This document shows positions 1 through 6,214 of a stretch of DNA of 6,214 nt, in pieces. Position numbers and translations under genes: made by a program. The notes beneath the pieces were generated by a model. That model made no database searches. It was not told the origin of the DNA and saw nothing but the letters and a program-made list of their open reading frames with translations. Positions within the stretch are counted from its first letter, which is position 1. Every line of letters begins with the position of its first letter. The DNA comes from Brachybacterium sp. (GTDB lineage: Bacteria > Actinomycetota > Actinomycetes > Actinomycetales > Dermabacteraceae): contig DAHVRS010000467.1 of the NCBI GenBank assembly GCA_027322375.1, positions 1 through 6,214 on the forward strand, in the 5' to 3' direction.

Positions 1-10
1 CCTCACGCTC

Positions 11-37
11 CCCGCGGCAGGCGGCCCCGGCCGCGGG
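11..37 (+). terminator. GC-rich hairpin, possible terminator of the upstream gene
   Basis: Arms CCCGCGGC (11-18) and GCCGCGGG (30-37) are perfect reverse complements around an 11-base loop. No T-run follows, which is common in high-GC actinobacterial terminators. In many bacteria nusG lies just before rplK, so this could end a nusG transcript. No nusG reading frame is visible in the first bases, so the assignment is inference. It could also be a chance GC-rich palindrome. Confidence 0.35.
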
Positions 38-66
38 AGTACGACCAGGATCACTCTCGATCCCGG

Positions 67-95
67 TCGACGTCGCTGCGACGTGCAGGTAGCGT
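67..95 (+). promoter_or_regulatory. Candidate sigma-A type promoter for rplK-rplA
   Basis: TCGACG (67-72) matches the -35 consensus TTGACA at four of six positions. It is separated by 17 bases from TAGCGT (90-95), which fits the loose actinobacterial -10 form TANNNT. Transcription would start near G104, giving a leader of about 93 bases before rplK that contains the folded element at 142-177. The spacer holds a tight inverted repeat, ACGTCGC-T-GCGACGT (70-84). The match is modest, and no alternative in this leader looks better. Confidence 0.35.
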
Positions 96-141
96 CGCAC
101 CCTGGGCCCGTCCCCATGCTTCACGCGGGATGGGACCTGCC

Positions 142-177
142 GTGGGAGGAGCGCGTGATGAGCTCCGCCCGGACCAC
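142..177 (+). promoter_or_regulatory. Candidate L1-binding autoregulatory structure in the rplK leader
   Basis: The leader can fold as GTGG (142-145) with CCAC (174-177), an asymmetric internal loop (GA on the 5' side, 167-173 on the 3' side), then GGAGC (148-152) with GCTCC (162-166) closing a 9-base loop. The 5' strand GTGGGAGG and the order helix, asymmetric loop, helix resemble the L1-binding part of 23S rRNA. L1 is known to repress the L11-L1 operon in E. coli, and in some archaea its own mRNA, by binding an rRNA-like site. An alternative fold pairs 144-146 with 168-170 around an A-G mismatch. The function is inferred from resemblance and position. Confidence 0.4.
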
Positions 178-196
178 ACCACAGTAAGGAAGAGCA

Positions 197-628
197 ATGG
201 CTCCCAAGAAGAAGATCGCGAGCATCATCAAGCTCCAGATCCAGGCCGGCCAGGCCACCCCTGCGCCGCCCGTGGGTCCCGCGCTCGGCGCTGCCGGCGT
301 GAACATGATGGAGTTCGTGAAGGCCTACAACGATCGCACCGCGGACATGCGCGGCAACATCGTGCCGGTCGAGATCACGGTCTACGAGGACCGCTCGTTC
401 ACCTTCATCACGAAGACCCCGCCGGCCGCTGAGCTCATCAAGAAGGCCGCTGGCCTCCAGAAGGGCTCCGCCGTCCCGCACACCGACAAGGTCGGCAAGA
501 TCACCCAGGCGCAGGTCCGCGAGATCGCGGAGACCAAGATGCCTGATCTGAACGCGAACGACATCGAGGCGGCGGCGAAGATCGTCGCCGGCACCGCTCG
601 TTCCATGGGCATCACGGTGGAGGGCTGA
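197..628 (+). CDS. rplK: 50S ribosomal protein L11
   Basis: This 143-residue protein is the usual full length for bacterial L11. L11 binds the GTPase-associated region of 23S rRNA at the base of the stalk, helps elongation factors work, and is part of the thiostrepton site. The N-terminal domain (about 1-70) carries the conserved [20 protein letters not shown] stretch (12-31), with the prolines that line the thiostrepton pocket at P22, P24 and P25, then [12 protein letters not shown]. The C-terminal rRNA-binding domain ends in the family signature [12 protein letters not shown]. The ATG is preceded by AAGGA (186-190) with a 6-base gap, and the N-terminus aligns with known L11 starts. The stop lies 4 bases before rplA, so the two genes are almost certainly one transcript and translationally coupled. 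Nothing is truncated or odd. Confidence 0.98.
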   Translation: MAPKKKIASIIKLQIQAGQATPAPPVGPALGAAGVNMMEFVKAYNDRTADMRGNIVPVEITVYEDRSFTFITKTPPAAELIKKAAGLQKGSAVPHTDKVGKITQAQVREIAETKMPDLNANDIEAAAKIVAGTARSMGITVEG

Positions 629-632
629 CGAC

Positions 633-1352
633 ATGGGTTTCCGTAGCAAGGCATACAAGAACGGCGCGGCCCTGATCGAAGAGGGTCGCGCATACTCCCC
701 GCTGGACGCACTGCGTCTCGCGCAGAAGTCGAGCCCGGCGAAGTTCGATGCCTCGGTCGAGGTCTCGATGCGTCTCGGCGTCGATCCCCGCAAGGCGGAC
801 CAGATGGTGCGCGGCACCGTCAACCTGCCCAACGGCACCGGCAAGACCGCCCGCGTCATCGTCTTCGCGTCCGGTGCGCAGGCTGAGGCCGCGCTCGCGG
901 CCGGGGCGGACGAGGTCGGCGACGACGAGCTGATCGAGAAGGTCGCCGGCGGCTGGACCGACTTCGACGCGGCCGTGGCCACCCCGAACCTCATGGGCAA
1001 GGTCGGCAAGCTGGGCCGCGTGCTCGGTCCCCGCGGCCTCATGCCGAACCCGAAGACCGGCACCGTGACCATGGATGTCACCAAGGCTGTCTCGGACATC
1101 AAGGGCGGCAAGATCGAGTTCCGCACCGACCGTGCGGCCAACCTGCACTACATCGTCGGGAAGGTCTCCTTCACCGATCAGCAGCTGGTCGAGAACTACG
1201 TGGCGGCGCTGGACGAGATCCTGCGACTCAAGCCGGCCTCCTCGAAGGGTCGCTACATCACGAAGATCACCGTGTCCACCACCATGGGCCCGGGCATCCC
1301 GGTCGACGTGAACCGCACGCGCAACCTCCTCGCCGACACCGACGAGGCCTGA
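633..1352 (+). CDS. rplA: 50S ribosomal protein L1
   Basis: At 239 residues this is normal for bacterial L1, the two-domain protein of the mobile L1 stalk that helps release deacylated tRNA from the E site. It is also the known translational repressor of the L11-L1 operon in E. coli. The typical actinobacterial N-terminus ([13 protein letters not shown]) leads into domain I. Domain II contains the hallmark [18 protein letters not shown] (128-145). Domain I resumes with [20 protein letters not shown] (158-177) and closes with [10 protein letters not shown]. The Shine-Dalgarno sequence GGAGG (619-623) lies inside the end of rplK, 9 bases before the ATG, which supports coupling. A strong terminator begins 16 bases after the stop, making rplA the last gene of its unit. 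Confidence 0.98.
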   Translation: MGFRSKAYKNGAALIEEGRAYSPLDALRLAQKSSPAKFDASVEVSMRLGVDPRKADQMVRGTVNLPNGTGKTARVIVFASGAQAEAALAAGADEVGDDELIEKVAGGWTDFDAAVATPNLMGKVGKLGRVLGPRGLMPNPKTGTVTMDVTKAVSDIKGGKIEFRTDRAANLHYIVGKVSFTDQQLVENYVAALDEILRLKPASSKGRYITKITVSTTMGPGIPVDVNRTRNLLADTDEA

Positions 1353-1368
1353 GCGACGTACGAGCTTC

Positions 1369-1402
1369 GGCGCCCCGTCCACTTTCGAGTGGGCGGGGCG
1401 CC
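1369..1402 (+). terminator. Strong intrinsic terminator after rplA (TTCG tetraloop)
   Basis: A 15-base-pair stem joins 1369-1383 to 1388-1402 with a single G-T wobble (1378/1393). It is closed by a TTCG loop, known as an exceptionally stable RNA tetraloop. Only a weak T-containing tail (GTGCTGTTC) follows, as is usual in high-GC actinobacteria. Its place just after the rplA stop indicates that the rplKA transcript mostly ends here and that rplJ needs its own promoter. Confidence 0.88.
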
Positions 1403-1655
1403 GTGCTGTTCAGGGCCGGAATGGGCGCCAGCGCTCGCGAGGGCCGCGCGCCCCAGAGTTCTTCGACGAAATGTTCCAGGAGTTGGTACAGATCGTCGAA
1501 GAACTTCTCGTGATCGCAGTATTCGGCGCTGGCTGCGCCGGCTGTGCGGGCCGACGCAGGGTGCAGGGGACCAGCGGTGTCGCCGCGCGGGGAGCGGCAC
1601 CGAACTGTGACGGAGACCGCCGCCTGCGGCATGGCGCGAGGGCACGCACCTGCAC
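1403..1655 (+). other. Non-coding stretch between the rplA terminator and the rplJ promoter
   Basis: About 250 bases with no convincing gene. Reading frames cross it on both strands, but none has a ribosome binding site at a sensible start or a recognisable protein. Codon third-position bias, very clear in the flanking genes, is not maintained in any one frame. The only clear structure is the long hairpin at 1457-1505. The rest is GC-rich sequence in which I see nothing. Confidence 0.5.
1457..1505. repeat. Long near-perfect inverted repeat, function unknown
   Basis: AGTTCTTCGACGA (1457-1469) and TCGTCGAAGAACT (1493-1505) are perfect 13-base reverse complements. Inside, after a 2x2 purine mismatch, TGTTCC (1472-1477) pairs with GGTACA (1485-1490) apart from one T-T mismatch, leaving a 7-base loop. 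The whole forms one long hairpin, less GC-rich than its surroundings. It lies about 55 bases past the rplA terminator and about 150 bases before the rplJ promoter element, so it belongs to neither clearly. It could be a regulator site, a small structured RNA, a backup terminator or a remnant of a mobile repeat. Confidence 0.6.
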
Positions 1656-1661
1656 TACTAT
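1656..1661 (+). promoter_or_regulatory. Candidate -10 element for rplJ-rplL
   Basis: TACTAT fits TANNNT and sits in one of the few less GC-rich spots of this gap. Seven bases downstream is A1668, the first base of the L10-leader-like RNA (ACCGAAGACC), so the spacing suits a transcription start. No good -35 hexamer is visible 16-19 bases upstream (the sequence there is ATGGCGCGAG), so the element rests on the -10 and on position. The terminator after rplA implies a promoter somewhere here. Confidence 0.45.
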
Positions 1662-1667
1662 GGACCT

Positions 1668-1841
1668 ACCGAAGACCGCCGGTCGTCGCCCTCCACCCGG
1701 AGAGTGACCGAAGAAGTCCCCACGGGGACGGCCTGCGCAGGTGAATGAAGCGACCCGCACGGTCGCGCCCTCCGAAGGCCCCTGGCCCTCGGTGAGCCCG
1801 CTCGTGCGTGAGGCCTCGACACCTGCGTGTCGAGGCCTTTT
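1668..1841 (+). promoter_or_regulatory. L10 leader (ribosomal protein autoregulatory RNA) of rplJ-rplL
   Basis: This is a run of small hairpins: GACC/GGTC (1674-1684), GTCCC/GGGAC (1716-1729), GCGACC/GGTCGC (1750-1766), and CCGA-GGCC pairing with GGCC-TCGG around an A-C mismatch (1772-1792). It ends in a terminator hairpin (1811-1838). Position before rplJ, size and architecture fit the known L10 leader family, in which the L10-L7/L12 complex binds its own mRNA leader to lower expression. CGCAGGTG (1736-1743) is exactly complementary to CACCTGCG (1820-1827) in the top of the terminator, so an alternative antiterminator fold is possible. The family assignment comes from architecture and memory of related leaders, not from a covariance-model search. 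Confidence 0.68.
1811..1841 (+). terminator. Attenuator (intrinsic terminator) in the rplJ leader
   Basis: A perfect 12-base-pair stem joins AGGCCTCGACAC (1811-1822) to its reverse complement (1827-1838) with loop CTGC, followed by TTTT (1838-1841). It is the only hairpin in the window with a clean T-run, and it lies 52 bases before the rplJ start codon. A terminator here makes sense only as a regulated attenuator. By analogy with other L10 leaders, binding of L10-L7/L12 would favour it when stalk protein is in excess. Confidence 0.8.
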
Positions 1842-1893
1842 CCCGTTCCAGGACCCCTTCACCCGGTGGCGAGAGACCTCTGGAAGGAGGGCC

Positions 1894-2412
1894 ATGGCGA
1901 AATCCGAGAAGGTGGACGCCGTCGCCGAGATCACGGAGCTGTTCCGTGCATCCGACGCCGCCGTCATCACCGAGTATCGCGGGCTCAGCGTGGGGGAGCT
2001 CAAGGAGCTTCGTCGCTCGCTGGGCGCCGAGACGACCTACGCCGTGGTGAAGAACACGCTCACGGAGATCGCTGCCCGCGAGGCCGGCATCGACGTGTTC
2101 GACGGGCAGCTCAGCGGCCCGACCGCTATCGCCTTCATCAAGGGCGAGCCGGTGGAGCCTGCGAAGGCTCTGCGTGACTTCGCCAAGACCCACGACAAGC
2201 TCGTGGTCAAGTCCGGCTACTTCGAGGGCAAGCTGCTCTCGCAGGAGGACGTCCAGAAGCTCGCGGACCTCGAGTCCCGCGAGGTCCTGCTGGCCAAGGC
2301 CGCCGGCGCCATGAAGGCGTCGATGTCCAAGGCCGCCGCAGTGTTTGCGGCGCCGCTGTCGAAGACGGCGCGCACCGTGGACGCGCTGCGGGCCAAGCAG
2401 GAAGCCGCCTGA
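1894..2412 (+). CDS. rplJ: 50S ribosomal protein L10
   Basis: This 172-residue protein has the normal length for L10, the stalk base that binds 23S rRNA near L11 and carries several L7/L12 dimers. The N-terminal globular domain contains [19 protein letters not shown] (25-43) and the conserved VVKNTL (51-56). The long C-terminal helix (about 128-172, starting [20 protein letters not shown]) provides the docking sites for L7/L12 dimers. The frame is open further upstream to a GTG at 1741, but that lies inside the leader RNA. The ATG at 1894 gives the family N-terminus [10 protein letters not shown] and follows the strong AAGGAGG (1884-1890) after a rather short 3-base gap. The gene shares its transcript with rplL and is expected to be controlled by the attenuated leader. 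Confidence 0.97.
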   Translation: MAKSEKVDAVAEITELFRASDAAVITEYRGLSVGELKELRRSLGAETTYAVVKNTLTEIAAREAGIDVFDGQLSGPTAIAFIKGEPVEPAKALRDFAKTHDKLVVKSGYFEGKLLSQEDVQKLADLESREVLLAKAAGAMKASMSKAAAVFAAPLSKTARTVDALRAKQEAA

Positions 2413-2560
2413 GCCGACCAGCTCTGCGGGTTCCTCAACCCACAGCCTCAGCGCTGTCCCCGGACTCCCCGACGGGGCATCCGCACCGCATGACCTGGCG
2501 CACGAGCGCCGCACCACACCGCAGGGACCCCAGGTCCCGACAACAGGAAGGAACGCCCTC
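2413..2560 (+). other. Structured rplJ-rplL spacer
   Basis: These 148 bases have no coding signal. Two hairpins stand out: 2424-2432 with 2437-2445 (eight of nine pairs, loop CCTC) and GGGACC/GGTCCC (2524-2538, loop CCA), the second only about 6 bases before the rplL ribosome binding site. Neither is followed by a T-run, so they look more like RNA stability or translation elements than terminators. L7/L12 is needed in several-fold excess over L10, so a spacer that raises rplL translation or mRNA stability would be sensible; this is inference. Confidence 0.4.
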
Positions 2561-2950
2561 ATGGCGAAGCTCAGCAACGACGAGCTCATCGAAGCTTTCA
2601 AGGAGATGTCCCTCATCGAGCTCTCCGAGTTCGTGAAGCAGTTCGAGGACGTCTTCGACGTCACCGCCGCTGCCCCCGTGGCCGTTGCCGCCGCTGGTGG
2701 CGCCGCTGCCGGTGGCGACGCCCCGGCAGAGGAGGAGAAGGATGAGTTCGACGTCATCCTCGAGTCCGCCGGTTCCGCGAAGATCGCCGTCATCAAGGAG
2801 GTGCGCGCCCTCACCTCGCTCGGTCTGAAGGAGGCGAAGGCGCTCGTCGACGAGGCGCCCAAGCCCGTCCTCGAGGCTGTCAAGAAGGATGACGCCGAGG
2901 CCGCCAAGGCGAAGCTCGAGGAGGCCGGCGCGACCGTCTCCGTCAAGTGA
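2561..2950 (+). CDS. rplL: 50S ribosomal protein L7/L12
   Basis: At 129 residues this is typical of actinobacterial L7/L12, the multi-copy stalk protein that recruits and activates translational GTPases. The N-terminal dimerisation and L10-binding helices cover about 1-33 ([20 protein letters not shown]). A flexible hinge rich in Ala, Gly, Val and Pro spans about 36-57. The compact C-terminal domain (about 58-129) has [33 protein letters not shown] and the closing helix [15 protein letters not shown]. The conserved GLKEAK face (88-93) contacts elongation factors. The frame is open upstream, but the ATG at 2561 matches the family N-terminus and follows AGGAAGGA (2545-2552) with an 8-base gap. 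The gene is second in the rplJL unit and is followed directly by hairpins that end the transcript. Confidence 0.97.
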   Translation: MAKLSNDELIEAFKEMSLIELSEFVKQFEDVFDVTAAAPVAVAAAGGAAAGGDAPAEEEKDEFDVILESAGSAKIAVIKEVRALTSLGLKEAKALVDEAPKPVLEAVKKDDAEAAKAKLEEAGATVSVK

Positions 2951-2954
2951 TCTG

Positions 2955-2976
2955 AGGCGCATGCTCGCATGCGCCT
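2955..2976 (+). terminator. First hairpin after rplL
   Basis: A nine-base-pair stem (2955-2963 with 2968-2976) has the loop CTCG. It can be extended by GATC/GATC (2949-2952 with 2977-2980) across a 2-base bulge, reaching into the rplL stop codon. No T-run follows. It may protect the 3' end or act as a weak terminator in tandem with the hairpin at 3004-3035. Confidence 0.55.
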
Positions 2977-3003
2977 GATCCGACGGCAGTCGCACTGCTC
3001 CTC

Positions 3004-3035
3004 AAGGGCCGTCCCGCATCAGCGGGGCGGCCCTT
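3004..3035 (+). terminator. Main intrinsic terminator of rplJ-rplL
   Basis: A 14-base-pair stem (3004-3017 with 3022-3035) has one T-G wobble (3012/3027), the loop ATCA and the tail TTGTGCTGT. The size is typical of strong actinobacterial terminators. It lies 54 bases after the rplL stop, so most rplJL transcription should stop before rpoB. Confidence 0.85.
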
Positions 3036-3107
3036 GTGCTGTCCGGATGGCTCTTCTCGACGCTCTCAGCCCTCGCGGCGCCGCAGCCTGCACCCCGCCG
3101 TGAACCC

Positions 3108-3164
3108 GCCCGTCGGCCGGAGGGAACCTGCAGCGGCGCAGGTGGGGAGCGTTTCCTGACGGGC
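3108..3164 (+). other. Weakly foldable GC-rich segment
   Basis: GCCCGTC (3108-3114) pairs with GACGGGC (3158-3164), GGAA (3123-3126) with TTCC (3153-3156), and ACCTGC (3126-3131) with GCAGGT (3138-3143), so a nested fold is possible. It lies past the terminator and before the first rpoB promoter candidate, so it may not be transcribed at all. In sequence this GC-rich, such pairings can be chance. Confidence 0.25.
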
Positions 3165-3192
3165 CCGACACACCGGGGGAGAGGCCGCCTGC

Positions 3193-3221
3193 TTGACTCG
3201 CGGACGATTTCCCTTCATTCT
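3193..3221 (+). promoter_or_regulatory. Candidate distal rpoB promoter
   Basis: TTGACT (3193-3198) matches five of six bases of the -35 consensus and is followed after exactly 17 bases by CATTCT (3216-3221), a weak -10 that keeps A at position 2 and T at positions 3 and 6. The start would lie near 3228, giving a leader of about 300 bases. The spacer and downstream sequence (TTTCCCTTCATTCTTTTCCC) are unusually T-rich for this genome, which supports a promoter. Confidence 0.4.
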
Positions 3222-3256
3222 TTTCCCTGTACGGAGCTGTCCCCGCTGCATGGACC

Positions 3257-3272
3257 CGGTGTGAACACACCG
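3257..3272. repeat. 16-base palindrome CGGTGTGAACACACCG, possible operator
   Basis: Perfect 7-base arms (CGGTGTG and CACACCG) surround the centre AA. The size and symmetry are those of a binding site for a dimeric regulator. It lies about 30 bases after the inferred start of the distal promoter and about 100 bases before the proximal one, so a bound protein could block or modulate rpoB transcription. I do not recognise the motif as the site of a known regulator. Confidence 0.5.
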
Positions 3273-3341
3273 CCGGACCGGTCGAGCAAGACGGGCGGGG
3301 AGCCACGGACGACGCACCCGCGCCAGGCATATAGCGGCCGA

Positions 3342-3385
3342 CGCGGATGGAACAGGCCACGCCGTGGCCCTTGTATCCATCCGCG
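3342..3385. repeat. Long inverted repeat overlapping the proximal rpoB promoter
   Basis: CGCGGATGGA (3342-3351) pairs perfectly with TCCATCCGCG (3376-3385). Inside, ACA (3352-3354) pairs with TGT (3372-3374) and GGCCAC (3355-3360) with GTGGCC (3364-3369), leaving only small bulges (3375; 3370-3371) and a 3-base loop. This makes 19 pairs in 44 bases. The 3' arm covers the -35 hexamer and half the spacer of the promoter at 3371-3399, and GAATTTAT follows the stem. It may be an operator or cruciform site for the promoter, or a terminator for transcripts coming from upstream. Confidence 0.65.
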
Positions 3386-3399
3386 AATTTATGTATGCT
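3371..3399 (+). promoter_or_regulatory. Candidate proximal rpoB promoter
   Basis: TTGTAT (3371-3376) and TATGCT (3394-3399) are separated by 17 bases. The -10 fits TANNNT well and lies in the most AT-rich spot of the gap (GAATTTATGTATG). The -35 keeps the TTG core. Transcription would begin around 3406, giving an rpoB leader of about 130 bases. It lies within the long inverted repeat, which suggests regulation. Confidence 0.55.
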
Positions 3400-3405
3400 C
3401 GGTCC

Positions 3406-3535
3406 TTGCGCTGTGCGTCTCCCGTCGGTTCCGCTGCTCTGCTCTCGTCTCTGCTGATCGCAGGGTCGGCTCCACCGCCTCGACGGGCTCTCGCCGCGCC
3501 TGGGAATCCGTCATCGGCCTGTGGAAGGACCCCCC
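3406..3535 (+). promoter_or_regulatory. Inferred rpoB 5' leader
   Basis: About 130 bases without a gene lie between the proximal promoter and rpoB. A pyrimidine-rich run (about 3429-3455) is prominent. CCCGTCG (3421-3427) is complementary to CGACGGG (3481-3487), and CTGC/GCAG (3451-3463) forms a small hairpin between them, so the leader could fold into one branched structure. No terminator-like hairpin or known riboswitch is recognisable. Confidence 0.4.
3523..3529 (+). promoter_or_regulatory. Ribosome binding site that fixes the rpoB TTG start
   Basis: GGAAGGA (3523-3529) is a good Shine-Dalgarno sequence with a 6-base gap to TTG 3536. An in-frame GTG at 3521 overlaps the start of this site and has no binding site of its own, and the frame is closed by TGA at 3455. 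The TTG is therefore the best start. Confidence 0.8.

Positions 3536-6214
<2,679 letters not shown>

Larger units (their letters stand above)
2951..3535 (+). other. Long rplL-rpoB intergenic region, no gene
   Basis: The gap of 585 bases contains no supportable protein gene. The frames open here lack ribosome binding sites and resemble nothing I know. In order it holds two hairpins ending the rplJL transcript (2955-3035), a weakly foldable GC-rich part (3108-3164), a promoter candidate (3193-3221), an operator-like palindrome (3257-3272), a long hairpin overlapping a second promoter (3342-3399) and a pyrimidine-rich rpoB leader. The density of control-like signals suggests that rpoB is regulated independently of rplJL. 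Confidence 0.7.

Noticed and set aside
1..196. Possible 3' end of nusG
   Set aside because: nusG often precedes rplK, but no frame here shows the conserved NusG C-terminal KOW sequence, so no partial gene is called.
612..1382. Minus-strand frame of 256 codons opposite rplA
   Set aside because: It spans rplA and part of its terminator in antisense and resembles no protein family.
1267..1632. Minus-strand frame with a helical-looking FFDDLYQLLEHFVEELWGA segment
   Set aside because: No ribosome binding site precedes its start, it runs through the rplA terminator, and the helix-like part is the product of the mirror-symmetric hairpin at 1457-1505.
1741..1893. Upstream GTG start extending L10 by 51 residues
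   Set aside because: The extension would translate the leader hairpins and the attenuator. The ATG at 1894 has a strong ribosome binding site and matches family N-termini.
2345..2560. N-terminal extension of L7/L12
   Set aside because: It would overlap rplJ and add an Arg-rich stretch unlike any L7/L12. The ATG at 2561 has its own binding site.
1666..2970. Minus-strand frame of 434 codons opposite rplJ and rplL
   Set aside because: It is a shadow of two certain genes and their leader, compositionally biased, with no domain.

Overview
The window is a ribosomal protein / RNA polymerase locus from a GC-rich Gram-positive bacterium. Genes run rplK (L11), rplA (L1), rplJ (L10), rplL (L7/L12) and rpoB (RNA polymerase beta, cut off by the window end), all on the + strand. 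About two thirds of the bases are G or C and codon third positions are strongly G/C. The rpoB start is a TTG, as in mycobacteria, and the beta sequence reads like an actinobacterial one ([30 protein letters not shown]). I infer an actinobacterium, probably of the Micrococcales. The genus cannot be fixed from this window.

Layout. Positions 1-196 hold a GC-rich hairpin, a candidate promoter and a folded rplK leader that resembles the L1-binding region of 23S rRNA. rplK (197-628) and rplA (633-1352) are four bases apart and end at a very strong hairpin with a TTCG loop (1369-1402). A gap of 541 bases follows. Its first half holds an unexplained long hairpin (1457-1505). Its second half holds a promoter-like element and an L10-leader type RNA that ends in an attenuator (1811-1841). 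rplJ (1894-2412) and rplL (2561-2950) follow, then two tandem hairpins, the second a strong terminator. A second gap of 585 bases before rpoB holds two candidate promoters, a 16-base operator-like palindrome and a long hairpin overlapping the nearer promoter. rpoB starts at 3536 and runs off the end with 893 codons visible.

How it works together. L11 and L1 build the GTPase-associated region and the L1 stalk of the large subunit. L10 and L7/L12 build the flexible stalk that recruits translation factors. Beta forms half of the polymerase active-site cleft. The arrangement suggests three separately controlled units: rplKA (perhaps repressed by L1), rplJL (attenuated through the L10 leader) and rpoB (own promoters). 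This differs from the E. coli arrangement, where rplJL and rpoBC are co-transcribed with partial termination.

The genes are conserved housekeeping genes, intact where visible, and I see no new defence, mobile or metabolic system. What is worth a second look is the non-coding DNA: the leader structures and the two large inverted repeats that known families do not fully explain.
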